A stretch of DNA of 64,000 nucleotides, taken from NCBI RefSeq assembly GCF_900168325.1, contig NZ_FVZE01000002.1, positions 248,001 to 312,000 on the forward strand, given 5' to 3'. Each line of letters opens with the position of its first letter. Position 1 is the stretch's first letter. The notes under the pieces were generated by a model. That model did no database searches. It worked only from the letters and a program-made list of their open reading frames with translations, and was not told the origin of the DNA. A program made the position numbers and the translations under genes. This document shows, piece after piece, positions 1 through 7,749 of the stretch. The DNA comes from Novosphingobium mathurense (GTDB lineage Bacteria; Pseudomonadota; Alphaproteobacteria; Sphingomonadales; Sphingomonadaceae).

Positions 1-352
1 CAATCACGGTCGGATTGTCGCCTGCCTTCGCCCGCGCGAGGGCCCACAGGAGGGTCGAACGGGTTCCCGAACGGCAGTAGGCCAGTACCGGACCGTCTGC
101 ACTTTCCAGCGCCTCGAACATCGCGTCCACCTGCGCTTCGCTGAAACCGGCATGGGTTACCGGGATCGCGACATAGTCCATTCCGGCGGCTTTCGCGGCT
201 GCTTCGATTTCCGCGCCCGGAGTCTGATCATCGCTTTCGCCTTCGGGACGATTGTTGATAATCCGCACGATTCCCATGTCTTTCGCGGCCGCAATGGCGT
301 CGAGGCCGATCTGCGGACTGGCGAAAACGGTGTCGGTAATCTGGCGGAACAT
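1..352 (-). CDS. TIGR01244-family phosphatase/sulfurtransferase, C-terminus cut by window edge
   Basis: The first 117 residues are visible, starting at the ATG complementary to 350-352 (MFRQITD). The protein contains the P-loop CRSGTRS, the cysteine phosphatase/rhodanese signature with catalytic Cys and Arg. The preceding text (DAIAAAKDMGIVRIINNRP) is typical of the beta-lactamase-hydrolase-like phosphatase domain found in TIGR01244 proteins, which can stand alone or be fused to a Blh/ETHE1-type sulfur dioxygenase. The 3' end lies outside the window, so it cannot be said whether a fused metallo-hydrolase domain follows. The physiological substrate is unknown; a role in sulfide or persulfide handling is family inference. 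Confidence 0.85.
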   Translation of the reverse strand, partial: MFRQITDTVFASPQIGLDAIAAAKDMGIVRIINNRPEGESDDQTPGAEIEAAAKAAGMDYVAIPVTHAGFSEAQVDAMFEALESADGPVLAYCRSGTRSTLLWALARAKAGDNPTVI

Positions 353-652
353 GATCGTATTTCTCCGAAATGGCAGCCTTGGCGAAGACGCATGGCACCT
401 TCAGGGCGGCGCGATCAAGAGGCGCTCTTGAAGCAACTGGCAAGCCAAATCGACGAACTGGATGGTCCAATCCCGCGCGGTTCAACGAAAAAGGCACGTA
501 ATTCTGTTCGCCATGGGCTTGAGACTAGTGTATGAACCGTGACCGCAGAAGAGGTGCGGGCGCATGTCCGGTAAGTTTTCTGACGTTCGGCGCGGATCGT
601 CCACGCGTCCGAGTGAATGCTTGTGGGGCGCATCGAAGGTACGTTCGTAAAG
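353..652. other. 300-nt intergenic region between divergent genes
   Basis: No convincing gene is seen here. It must hold the promoters of the minus-strand phosphatase-like gene and of the plus-strand cold-shock gene. The open frames that cross it are antisense or out-of-frame extensions of the glycine-rich coding sequence. Cold-shock mRNAs often have long structured leaders, so part of this stretch may be a 5' UTR; no specific motif could be assigned by eye. Confidence 0.5.
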
Positions 653-1420
653 ATGGGTTTTGACAGAGGTCGTCGCGGAAGGGGACGCGACAAGCGGGAT
701 CGGTTTGGAGAGGACGATTTCGATCCGTTCTTCGCCGGACAGGATCGATTTGGAGGCGGTGATCGCTTCGGTGGTGGCGACCGTTTCGGCGGTGGCGGCG
801 GTGATCGCTTCGGCGGTGGCGGCGACGACCGTGGCGGCGGTGGCCCGCGTGGCGGCTTCGGCGGCGGCGGCGGTGGTGGTCGCGGCTTCGGCGGCGGCGG
901 CGGCGGCGCTCCTCGTGGCGGCGGCATGCCGGCTCAGGTCGTTGGACAGGGCCGCGGCGTCGTAAAGTTTTTCAATTCGGCAAAGGGTTTCGGCTTCATT
1001 CAGCGCGATGAAGGCGGCGACGATGTGTTCGTGCACATCAGCGCGGTCGAACGTGCGGGTCTGGAAGGCCTGGCCGAAGGGCAGCAGCTGGAATTCCAGC
1101 TCGTCGATCGCGGCGGCAAGGTTTCGGCCAGCGACCTCGTGGTCGTCGGCGATGTCATCCCCGTGCAGAAGCGCGAGGTTGCACCGCAGCGTCAGCTGAC
1201 CGGCGAGAAAGCCACCGGCACGGTGAAGTTCTTCAACTCGATGAAGGGCTTTGGCTTCATCACCCGTGACGATGGGCAGCCTGATGCCTTCGTTCACATC
1301 AGCGCAGTCGAGCGTTCGGGCCTCAGCGCCCTGAACGAAGGCGATCGCGTGGAGTTCGACATCGAGGTCGATCGACGAGGCAAGTACTCGGCGGTCAACC
1401 TGTCGCCGCTTCAGGGTTGA
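653..1420 (+). CDS. double cold-shock-domain protein with glycine-rich N-terminus
   Basis: A 255-aa protein from the ATG at 653 ([12 protein letters not shown]); an upstream in-frame ATG at 617 would add 12 residues. Residues 1-30 are basic and RGG-like, about 35-92 are Gly-rich with repeated DRFGGG units, and two cold-shock OB-folds follow (about 98-155 and 187-253). Each fold has the RNP1-type KGFGFI and RNP2-type VFVHIS or AFVHIS motif. The family binds single-stranded RNA and DNA and acts as an RNA chaperone. The disordered RGG/FGG-type tail, also seen in RNA-binding proteins able to self-associate, is unusual for small bacterial Csp proteins. A hairpin terminator follows at 1479-1507. 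Confidence 0.9.
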   Translation: MGFDRGRRGRGRDKRDRFGEDDFDPFFAGQDRFGGGDRFGGGDRFGGGGGDRFGGGGDDRGGGGPRGGFGGGGGGGRGFGGGGGGAPRGGGMPAQVVGQGRGVVKFFNSAKGFGFIQRDEGGDDVFVHISAVERAGLEGLAEGQQLEFQLVDRGGKVSASDLVVVGDVIPVQKREVAPQRQLTGEKATGTVKFFNSMKGFGFITRDDGQPDAFVHISAVERSGLSALNEGDRVEFDIEVDRRGKYSAVNLSPLQG

Positions 1421-1478
1421 TCAGCCTGCTTTGATCCCGGTCGTTTGACCGGGGCATTGCAACAGCATAAAAGCGCGC

Positions 1479-1507
1479 AAATGGCGGTCCGGATAGGGCC
1501 GCCATTT
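1479..1507 (+). terminator. hairpin terminator after the cold-shock gene
   Basis: AAATGGCGG (1479-1487) pairs perfectly with CCGCCATTT (1499-1507) around an 11-nt loop, followed by a T-containing GTCGTTTGC. A second smaller hairpin lies at 1436-1453 (CCCGGTC/GACCGGG, GTTT loop). Together they probably end the cold-shock transcript before argD. Confidence 0.55.
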
Positions 1508-1561
1508 GTCGTTTGCGATTCACCAATTTCGTCTCATTGATTCGTTTCGAGGATTACCGAC

Positions 1562-2752
1562 ATGTCGATCACCCCGCTGATGCCCGTATACCCCCGGTGC
1601 GGAGTTCGGCCCGTTCGCGGCGAACACTGCCATCTGATCAGCGAAGACGGCCGCAGATTCCTCGATTTCGCCAGCGGCATCGCGGTCAATGCCCTAGGTC
1701 ATTCGCACAAGGGCCTGATCGGAGCGATCCAGAAGCAAGCCGAGACGCTGATGCATGTCTCGAACCTCTATGGCAGCCCGCAGGGCGAAGCCATCGCGCA
1801 GCGGCTGGTCGATCTCACCTTTGCCGATACCGTGTTCTTCACCAATTCCGGCGCCGAGGCGGTGGAATGTGCGATCAAGACCGCGCGTGCCTATCACCAG
1901 TCGGTCGGCAACGATGAGAAGTACGAACTCATCACCTTCAACAACGCCTTCCACGGGCGGACGATGGCGACCATCAGCGCGTCGAGCCAGGAGAAGATGC
2001 ACAAGGGCTTCCTGCCCCTGCTCCCCGGCTTCAAGTACCTTGAGTTCAACGATCTGGAGGCCGCGAAGGCCGCGATCGGACCCAACACGGCCGGTTTTCT
2101 GGTCGAGCCGATCCAGGGCGAAGGCGGTATCCGCATTGCCGACGAGGCTTTCCTGCAGGGACTGCGCCAGCTGTGCGACGAACATGACCTGATGCTTGTG
2201 CTCGACGAAGTGCAGAGCGGCGTAGGCCGGTCAGGCACGCTCTATGCCTATGAACAGTATGGCATCGAGCCGGACATCATGGCGACGGCCAAGGGCATCG
2301 GCGGGGGCTTCCCGGTTGGCGCGTGCCTTGCCACCGAAAAGGCTGCCCGCGGCATGGTCGCAGGAACCCACGGGTCGACCTATGGCGGCAACCCCTTCGC
2401 CATGGCAGCGATTGGCGCGGTGCTTGACGTGATTGCCGACGAAGAGTTCCTTGCCGGCGTGCGGGCGACGGGTGAGCGGCTGAAGTCGCGCCTCGAACAG
2501 TTCATCGGCAACTACCCCGATCTTTTCGAACTCGTCCGCGGTCGCGGCCTGTTCATCGGTTTGAAGATGAAGGTCGAGCCGCGTCCTTTCGTAGCGCACA
2601 TGCGCGACAATCATCAGGTCCTCGCGGTTTCGGCCGGTGACAATGTGGTGCGCGTGCTGCCGCCGCTGGTGATCGATGACAGCCACATCGACGAATTCAT
2701 GGAAAAGCTCTCCGCCGCGGCGGCCAGCTACAAGCCCGAAGAGGTATCCTGA
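1562..2752 (+). CDS. argD: acetylornithine aminotransferase (ArgD, class III PLP)
   Basis: A 396-aa class III aminotransferase that converts N-acetylglutamate-5-semialdehyde and glutamate to N-acetylornithine and 2-oxoglutarate (arginine biosynthesis, cytoplasm); many family members also act in lysine synthesis. Visible features are [18 protein letters not shown] (PLP phosphate site), [11 protein letters not shown], the cofactor Asp in [14 protein letters not shown] and the Schiff-base Lys in [19 protein letters not shown] precedes the ATG by 8 nt. The stop overlaps the argF start (TGATG), and the link to argF supports the arginine assignment over other class III transaminases. Confidence 0.95.
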   Translation: MSITPLMPVYPRCGVRPVRGEHCHLISEDGRRFLDFASGIAVNALGHSHKGLIGAIQKQAETLMHVSNLYGSPQGEAIAQRLVDLTFADTVFFTNSGAEAVECAIKTARAYHQSVGNDEKYELITFNNAFHGRTMATISASSQEKMHKGFLPLLPGFKYLEFNDLEAAKAAIGPNTAGFLVEPIQGEGGIRIADEAFLQGLRQLCDEHDLMLVLDEVQSGVGRSGTLYAYEQYGIEPDIMATAKGIGGGFPVGACLATEKAARGMVAGTHGSTYGGNPFAMAAIGAVLDVIADEEFLAGVRATGERLKSRLEQFIGNYPDLFELVRGRGLFIGLKMKVEPRPFVAHMRDNHQVLAVSAGDNVVRVLPPLVIDDSHIDEFMEKLSAAAASYKPEEVS

Positions 2753-3678
2753 TGACCCGGCATTTCCTCAGCCTGTCGGATGCGGGCGGCGACACGCTCG
2801 CCGCGATGCTGAACGATGCGATCGATCGCAAGGCGGCGCGCAAGGAATGGCCCAAGGCGCGTCCCGATGCGGACGCGCCGCTCGCCGGTCACGTCCTGGC
2901 GATGATCTTCGAGAAGAATTCGACCCGCACCCGCGTGTCGTTCGACATGGCGATGCGTCAGCTCGGCGGCAGCGCGCTGATCATGGAGGCGGGAAGCACG
3001 CAGCTTGGCCGTGGTGAGACCGTGGCTGACACCGCGCGGGTTCTCAGCCGCATGGTCGATGCGATCATGATTCGCACCGACGATCACGCCAAGATCGAGG
3101 AACTGGCCCACTACGCCGAGGTGCCTGTTATCAACGGCCTGACCGATCTGTCGCACCCGTGCCAGATCGTCGCGGACCTGCTTACGGTCGTCGAACGTGG
3201 CTTCTCACTTCCCGGCCTCCAGGTGGCCTGGCTCGGTGATGGCAACAATGTCGCCAATTCGCTGATCGAGGCGGCAGGGCAGATGAAGTTTACCGTGCGC
3301 ATCGGCGGCCCTTCGGGTTATGAGCCGAATGCCGGGTTCATCGAGCAGGCACGAGCGGCGGGCGGCGAGGTGATCCTCACCCAGGACCCGATCCATGCGG
3401 TGAAGGGCGCGCAGGTCGTCGTGACGGACACGTGGGTCTCGATGGGCCAGCCGGGCGGTGAAAAGCACATCGCGGCCATGCAGCCTTATCAGGTCAACAC
3501 CGCGCTCATGGCGCAGGCCGATCCGGGTGCGATGTTCCTGCACTGCCTGCCCGCACACCGCGAGGAAGAAGTGACCAACGAAGTGATCGACGGACCGCAG
3601 TCTGCCGTGTGGGACGAGGCGGAGAACCGCCTCCACGCGCAGAAATCCGTTCTCCTGTGGGCGCTGGGCAAGCTGTGA
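2752..3678 (+). CDS. argF: ornithine carbamoyltransferase
   Basis: A 308-aa enzyme that makes citrulline from ornithine and carbamoyl phosphate in arginine biosynthesis. The carbamoyl-phosphate motif [13 protein letters not shown], the [11 protein letters not shown] motif and the ornithine-binding [11 protein letters not shown] near the C-terminus are all intact. The length is normal for an anabolic OTCase. It is translationally coupled to argD upstream (TGATG at 2750-2754) and to hslO downstream (GTGA at 3675-3678), so the three genes form one operon. Confidence 0.96.
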   Translation: MTRHFLSLSDAGGDTLAAMLNDAIDRKAARKEWPKARPDADAPLAGHVLAMIFEKNSTRTRVSFDMAMRQLGGSALIMEAGSTQLGRGETVADTARVLSRMVDAIMIRTDDHAKIEELAHYAEVPVINGLTDLSHPCQIVADLLTVVERGFSLPGLQVAWLGDGNNVANSLIEAAGQMKFTVRIGGPSGYEPNAGFIEQARAAGGEVILTQDPIHAVKGAQVVVTDTWVSMGQPGGEKHIAAMQPYQVNTALMAQADPGAMFLHCLPAHREEEVTNEVIDGPQSAVWDEAENRLHAQKSVLLWALGKL

Positions 3679-4586
3679 GCGAGGACTATCTGATCGTGAG
3701 CGAGGAAACCGGTTTCGACCGGGTCCTCGCGTTCACGGTTCCCGATCGGCACGCACGCGGGCGCGTCGTGCGTCTTGGCCCTGCACTCGAGACGGTCCTG
3801 TCGGCACACGACTATCCGACGAAGGTCAAGCACCTGCTTGCCGAGGCCCTGGTCCTGACGGCGCTCATGGGTTCGCTTCTCAAGGAGAACGGGTCGCAGC
3901 TGACGGTACAGGCGCAGGCGGAAGGCGGCCCTGTCGACTTGCTCGTTTGCGACTACCGCGACGGGGAAATTCGCGGCTATGTTCGTCATGATGACGATCT
4001 GCTGGCAAAGCTCGGCGAAGAGGAGGCTTCGCTTGAGGCGCTCTTCGGCAAGGGCTACTTCGCGATCACCTTCGATCTGGCCACGACCAAGGAGCGCTAC
4101 CAGGGTGTGGTTCCGCTTGAAGGGGAATCGCTGGCGCAGGCCTGCGAATCCTACTTCGCGCAGTCCGAGCAGGTGCCCACGCTGATCCGCGTCGCCGTTC
4201 GCTCCAACGATCCGCGCTGCGTCGCCGGTGGCCTGCTGGTCCAGCACCTTCCCGAAGGGGAAGAGGGCAAGGCACGGCTCCATGCGCAGGACGATCATCC
4301 CGACTGGGCCCATGTCTCGATCATGGCAGGTAGCACCAAGCCCGAGGAGCTGGTCGACCCCGTCCTCAATCTCGAGCAACTCGTCTGGCGCCTGTTCCAC
4401 GAGGAAAGCGAGGTTCGCGTCGAGCAGCTTGGCCATCTTCAACGCGGTTGCCGATGTACGGTCGAACATTACCAGTCGATTCTGTCCCGCTTTGAGGAAA
4501 AAGAACTGGCAGAGATGCGCGATGACGACGGCACGATTCCGGTCGACTGTGCTTTCTGTTCGAAAGTATTGCGAATCCCGGTTTAA
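3675..4586 (+). CDS. hslO: Hsp33 redox-regulated chaperone
   Basis: A 303-aa cytosolic holdase activated by oxidative unfolding. The start is the GTG at 3675, which overlaps the argF stop (GTGA) and gives the protein [18 protein letters not shown]; a longer in-frame reading back to 3609 overlaps argF and is discarded. The C-terminal redox switch is complete: CRC near residue 263 and CAFC near 295, i.e. the CxC-CxxC zinc-binding pairs that form disulfides on activation. Its place at the end of an arginine operon has no obvious functional logic. Confidence 0.95.
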   Translation: MSEDYLIVSEETGFDRVLAFTVPDRHARGRVVRLGPALETVLSAHDYPTKVKHLLAEALVLTALMGSLLKENGSQLTVQAQAEGGPVDLLVCDYRDGEIRGYVRHDDDLLAKLGEEEASLEALFGKGYFAITFDLATTKERYQGVVPLEGESLAQACESYFAQSEQVPTLIRVAVRSNDPRCVAGGLLVQHLPEGEEGKARLHAQDDHPDWAHVSIMAGSTKPEELVDPVLNLEQLVWRLFHEESEVRVEQLGHLQRGCRCTVEHYQSILSRFEEKELAEMRDDDGTIPVDCAFCSKVLRIPV

Positions 4587-4700
4587 CAGCGGATTGGCGG
4601 CCGAGTCCTTGTTTTTCAGTTCGAATTGCCGATATTGGCGAAGAGCGACTAGATTGGCGAAGACTCTTGTAGTCATGCCGCAAGGGTAACGACTGGAAAG

Positions 4701-5102
4701 ATGAGCAAATTTGCGTTGGCAATGCTGTTTGGCGGTGCCTCGCTCGCCGTGGCCCTGCCGGCCTACGGGGAGCGAAACTCCCTGTCGATGCTCGATAATC
4801 TCGACAGCGGCGACTGGGAGCTACGCCAGAGGGACGGTGCGGGGCAGAGCAACATCTGCCTCGATAATGGTCGCAAGCTCATCCAGTTGCGCCATCCGGG
4901 GCTGAATTGCAGTTCCGTGGTCGTCGAGGACACGCCCAATGAGGTGACGGTCCAATATACCTGTCGCGGGCAAGGTTACGGTCGTACGCATATCCGGCGT
5001 GAGACCGACAGCCTTGTCCAGATCGACACGCAGGGCATCGTGAACGGCCGCCCCTTCGTCTACGCAGCCGAAGCGCGGCGCATCGGCAATTGCCGCAGCT
5101 GA
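4701..5102 (+). CDS. small exported protein, DUF3617-like
   Basis: A 133-aa protein with an N-terminal signal peptide (hydrophobic residues 4-20, cleavage likely after PAYG or nearby). The mature part has the pattern GDWELR...NICL...LIQLRHPGLNC...VQYTCRGQGYGRTHIRRET...GRPF and ends in GNC. Spaced cysteines and the opening GxWE block resemble the DUF3617 family of periplasmic proteins. The function is not known. It stands between hslO and queC with its own 114-nt upstream gap and is probably transcribed separately. Confidence 0.75.
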   Translation: MSKFALAMLFGGASLAVALPAYGERNSLSMLDNLDSGDWELRQRDGAGQSNICLDNGRKLIQLRHPGLNCSSVVVEDTPNEVTVQYTCRGQGYGRTHIRRETDSLVQIDTQGIVNGRPFVYAAEARRIGNCRS

Positions 5103-5141
5103 AGGTTGTCAACGTCGTAATGCGGGCCTAGCGCGGGCGCC

Positions 5142-5837
5142 ATGCAGGATCATTCTACCAACCAGCCCCGGCAAGCCGTTGTCCTGCTTTCCGGTGGGCT
5201 TGATTCCATGGTCTCGGCCGGTCTGGCCAAGGAGGCCGGTTTCGCCGTCAACGCGCTGACTATCGACTACAACCAGCGGCATCGCCGCGAAATCGATGCT
5301 GCGCGCACGATCGCGGATCGTCTGGGGGCGGAGCGCCATGTCGTCCTGCCGTTGGATCTGCGCCGGTTCGGCGGATCGGCGCTGACCGACGATATCGAGG
5401 TCCCCAAGGACGGCGTCGGTCCGGACATTCCGGTGACCTATGTCCCCGCGCGCAATCTCGTCTTCCTGTCGCTGACGCTGGCCTGGGCCGAGACGGTCGG
5501 TGCCAAGGACATCTTCATTGGCGTGAATGCGCTCGATTATTCGGGATATCCCGATTGCCGGCCGGAGTTCATCGCGGCCTTCGAAAATATCGCGACCCTG
5601 GCGACCAAGGTGGGAGCGCAGGGCAACGCTTTCACCATCCACGCGCCGTTGCAGTACATGAGCAAGGCGGAAATTGCGGGCGAGGCGCATCGGCTTGGCC
5701 TCGATGCCGGGATGAGCTGGTCCTGCTACGATCCGCAGCCTGACGGTCGGGCTTGCGGCCTGTGCGATAGCTGCCGCTTGCGTAAGGCGGGCTTCGAGCA
5801 GGCGGGCCTGGTGGATCCTACCGATTACGCTGCCTAG
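5142..5837 (+). CDS. queC: 7-cyano-7-deazaguanine synthase (QueC)
   Basis: A 231-aa ATP-dependent ligase that converts 7-carboxy-7-deazaguanine and ammonia to preQ0 in queuosine tRNA modification. The PP-loop SGGLDS sits at residues 17-22. The zinc site is made by four cysteines in WSCYDPQ...ACGLCDSC near the C-terminus, and GVNALDYSGYPDCRPEF is the family-typical substrate segment. No other queuosine gene is nearby. A hairpin follows at 5868-5893. Confidence 0.96.
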   Translation: MQDHSTNQPRQAVVLLSGGLDSMVSAGLAKEAGFAVNALTIDYNQRHRREIDAARTIADRLGAERHVVLPLDLRRFGGSALTDDIEVPKDGVGPDIPVTYVPARNLVFLSLTLAWAETVGAKDIFIGVNALDYSGYPDCRPEFIAAFENIATLATKVGAQGNAFTIHAPLQYMSKAEIAGEAHRLGLDAGMSWSCYDPQPDGRACGLCDSCRLRKAGFEQAGLVDPTDYAA

Positions 5838-5867
5838 CGCCGCTCACAATCATTGCTGACGAACGCA

Positions 5868-5893
5868 CGGGCGTGATCGCAAGGTCACGCCCG
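5868..5893 (+). terminator. hairpin after queC
   Basis: A perfect 9-bp inverted repeat, CGGGCGTGA (5868-5876) and TCACGCCCG (5885-5893), encloses an 8-nt loop. It is followed by ATGCATTTGTGCTTT, which is only moderately T-rich, so the termination strength is uncertain. Confidence 0.45.
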
Positions 5894-5929
5894 ATGCATT
5901 TGTGCTTTCACCCGGGACGGCAGCGCTGA

Positions 5930-5963
5930 GCCATGCCGACAGCAAAGCCATGCCGACAGCAAA
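5930..5963. repeat. 17-bp direct repeat, two adjacent copies
   Basis: GCCATGCCGACAGCAAA occurs at 5930-5946 and again at 5947-5963 with no spacer. It lies just downstream of the ompA terminator, between converging queC and ompA transcripts. It looks like a recent slippage duplication rather than a regulatory element. Confidence 0.8.
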
Positions 5964-5969
5964 AGAAAA

Positions 5970-5993
5970 GGGGGACGGATTGCTCCGTCCCCC
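5970..5993 (-). terminator. rho-independent terminator of the ompA-family gene
   Basis: The 10-bp stem GGGGGACGGA (5970-5979) / TCCGTCCCCC (5984-5993) has a TTGC loop. On the minus strand it is followed by TTTTCTTTT (complement of 5961-5969). On the plus strand GATCTTTT follows, so it may work in both directions between converging genes. Confidence 0.8.
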
Positions 5994-6019
5994 CGATCTT
6001 TTCACCGTTGCCGGTTCGC

Positions 6020-7075
6020 TTACATGCCCGAGCCCGGACCGTAAGTGATCTCGACGCGGCGGTTCTGCAGCTCGCGCACACCGTCGGCGGTGGGAACGCG
6101 CGGGTTGGCTTCACCGAACGCTTCGCTCGAGATCGCACCGTCGGGGATGCCGTGGCTGGTGAGGTAGTCACGGACCGAAGCGTTACGACGCTCCGACAGG
6201 CCCATGTTGTACTTCACCGTACCCGAACGGTCGGTGTAACCGGCGAGCATGATCGGAACGTTGTCGCAGTTGCCATAGGCACTGACAGCGCTGTCGAGAA
6301 TGGTCGCGGCTTCCGGCGTGATGTCCGACTTATCCCAGTCGAAGAACACGATGTACGGCCCCTTGTTGCAGACCACCGGCGGCGGCGGCGGCGGGGGCGG
6401 CGGGGGCGGCGGGGGCGGCGGGGGCGGCGGGGGCGGCGGCGGAGCCGCTTCTTCGCCACCGAAGTTGTAGCCCAGGGTCGCCATCAGCGAGTGCGAGCGC
6501 CAGCGGGTGCTCACATCGCTTCCGCCCAGAACCACATCGACGTTGTCGACGTTCATGAAGCGATACTTGAGGCCTGCGTCCCAATGCTTGGTGATCGGAG
6601 CGCGAACGCCTGCCAGAGCCTGCCATGCGAAACCGGTGTCGGAATCGCTGCCAACGCCCTGTAAGCGATAGTCGACGCGGCCGACGCCGACGCCGCCACC
6701 GACGAAGCCCTGGATGCCGTCATCGGGACCGAAGTCGAGCAGGCCATTGACCATGAACGAAAGCATCGAGCTGTGACCACGGTCACTGAACGTGCCATCT
6801 TCGACGGAGTTGATCGTGTCATTTTCCGCACGACGGTAGCTGGCTTCGGTTTCGAGGCGGAAGCCACCGAAGTCGTAACCGATCGCTGCACCGCCGTCAT
6901 AACCGGTGTGCGTGTCGAGAGTTGCAGCGTTGTTGACGCCGGCGATATCGAGGTCAGCGTCTTCGACGATCATGCCGCCGAAGTCGAGTTCGAGATACCA
7001 GCTGTCGTCGCGCGCGAACGCGGGCGTGGCGATAGCTGTCGAAGCCAGCGCCAGTCCAATGACGAGTTTCCTCAT
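6020..7075 (-). CDS. OmpA-family outer membrane protein with polyproline linker
   Basis: A 351-aa protein with a signal peptide (cleavage after AFA, about residue 21). An N-terminal eight-strand-type beta-barrel (about 25-205) ends in TLGYNFGG, a run of more than 20 prolines follows (about 212-235), and a C-terminal OmpA peptidoglycan-binding domain holds YIVFFDWDKSDIT, the TDRSG motif and RRNASVRDYL. It tethers the outer membrane to peptidoglycan. The proline run is encoded by a 9-bp tandem repeat at about 6390-6440. SD-like AGGGGAAACGT precedes the ATG, and a strong terminator follows at 5970-5993. Confidence 0.93.
   Translation of the reverse strand: MRKLVIGLALASTAIATPAFARDDSWYLELDFGGMIVEDADLDIAGVNNAATLDTHTGYDGGAAIGYDFGGFRLETEASYRRAENDTINSVEDGTFSDRGHSSMLSFMVNGLLDFGPDDGIQGFVGGGVGVGRVDYRLQGVGSDSDTGFAWQALAGVRAPITKHWDAGLKYRFMNVDNVDVVLGGSDVSTRWRSHSLMATLGYNFGGEEAAPPPPPPPPPPPPPPPPPPPPPPVVCNKGPYIVFFDWDKSDITPEAATILDSAVSAYGNCDNVPIMLAGYTDRSGTVKYNMGLSERRNASVRDYLTSHGIPDGAISSEAFGEANPRVPTADGVRELQNRRVEITYGPGSGM
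6390..6440. repeat. 9-bp tandem repeat encoding the OmpA polyproline linker
   Basis: The plus strand reads roughly five copies of GGGGGCGGC flanked by GGC triplets. On the coding strand each unit gives three proline codons. Because the unit is a multiple of three, gain or loss of copies would change linker length without a frameshift. Confidence 0.85.
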
Positions 7076-7267
7076 ACGTTTCCCCTACTGATAGAGATTT
7101 GGAGCCACCGAGTGGGTGGAGTGTCTAACCCTTCAACAAACCGGGTGCAAGCGCACAATGACGGCGACTGTTGCAGAAATGTCGCGTTTTCGGGGGTTTG
7201 GCGCTGTGCGGCGACGCTGTATTGAGCGTTGAACTTCACCTGCTGAACCCCTGTTCATCGTTTCCGG

Positions 7268-7726
7268 TTATGCCGAGGGAGAGATACCCAAGGCTTGCAG
7301 GACCGCGATTATCTCATTGATCGAGGCCCGAGCCTCCACATCAACGGTCGAACCTCCAACTGGTTCCTCAAGAATGGAACCTTTTCTCCAAAAACCGAAA
7401 AATAGGAGTTCCTGCCCGCTCGAACGGTCGAATATCCGCATGCCTTCGTGCGGCGCGAGGAATATCCAGTTACCGCTTTGGCGGCATGCGATTGCGTTTT
7501 CGTATCCAGCCCATTCGCCTGTCGCATCGGCGCTGATCAGCCAGTTGTCACCATCGGCAGGATTTTCGGGCGGATCCGTGTTTTCCCCTAGAATACTGCA
7601 GTGCAGCGCGGCATCGATCCGTGCGAACGCCTCGTTGACGAAGACTTCCTTTCCGGACTGTCCGGAATACAGGAGGGGGAGGGAAAAGCGTGGGCTATTG
7701 CTCTCGAATATAACGGGATCGCTCAT
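7268..7726 (-). CDS. DUF2793 protein at the 3' end of the GTA cluster
   Basis: A 152-aa protein (MSDPVIFESNSPRFSLPLL) with the DUF2793 pattern: a GQSGKEVFVNEAFARIDAAL segment, a DGDNWLISADATGEWAGYEN block and a short C-terminal helix. The start at 7726 has AAAGGA 7 nt upstream; an alternative ATG at 7753 overlaps the stop of the preceding tail gene (ATGA) and would add nine residues. DUF2793 proteins occur next to phage or GTA tail genes in alphaproteobacteria. A role as a tail-tip or fibre accessory is inferred only from position. Confidence 0.85.
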   Translation of the reverse strand: MSDPVIFESNSPRFSLPLLYSGQSGKEVFVNEAFARIDAALHCSILGENTDPPENPADGDNWLISADATGEWAGYENAIACRQSGNWIFLAPHEGMRIFDRSSGQELLFFGFWRKGSILEEPVGGSTVDVEARASINEIIAVLQALGISPSA

Positions 7727-7749
7727 CACGAGGTCCTTTGCATCACGGA

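Noticed and set aside
415..1297. Long Pro-rich and Ala-rich minus-strand frames opposite the cold-shock gene
   Set aside because: They are the antisense of the glycine-rich repeats of the cold-shock protein; composition alone keeps the frames open, and no start signal or family resemblance was seen.
6213..6460. Arg/Pro-rich frames over the OmpA linker
   Set aside because: Out-of-frame readings of the 9-bp tandem repeat.
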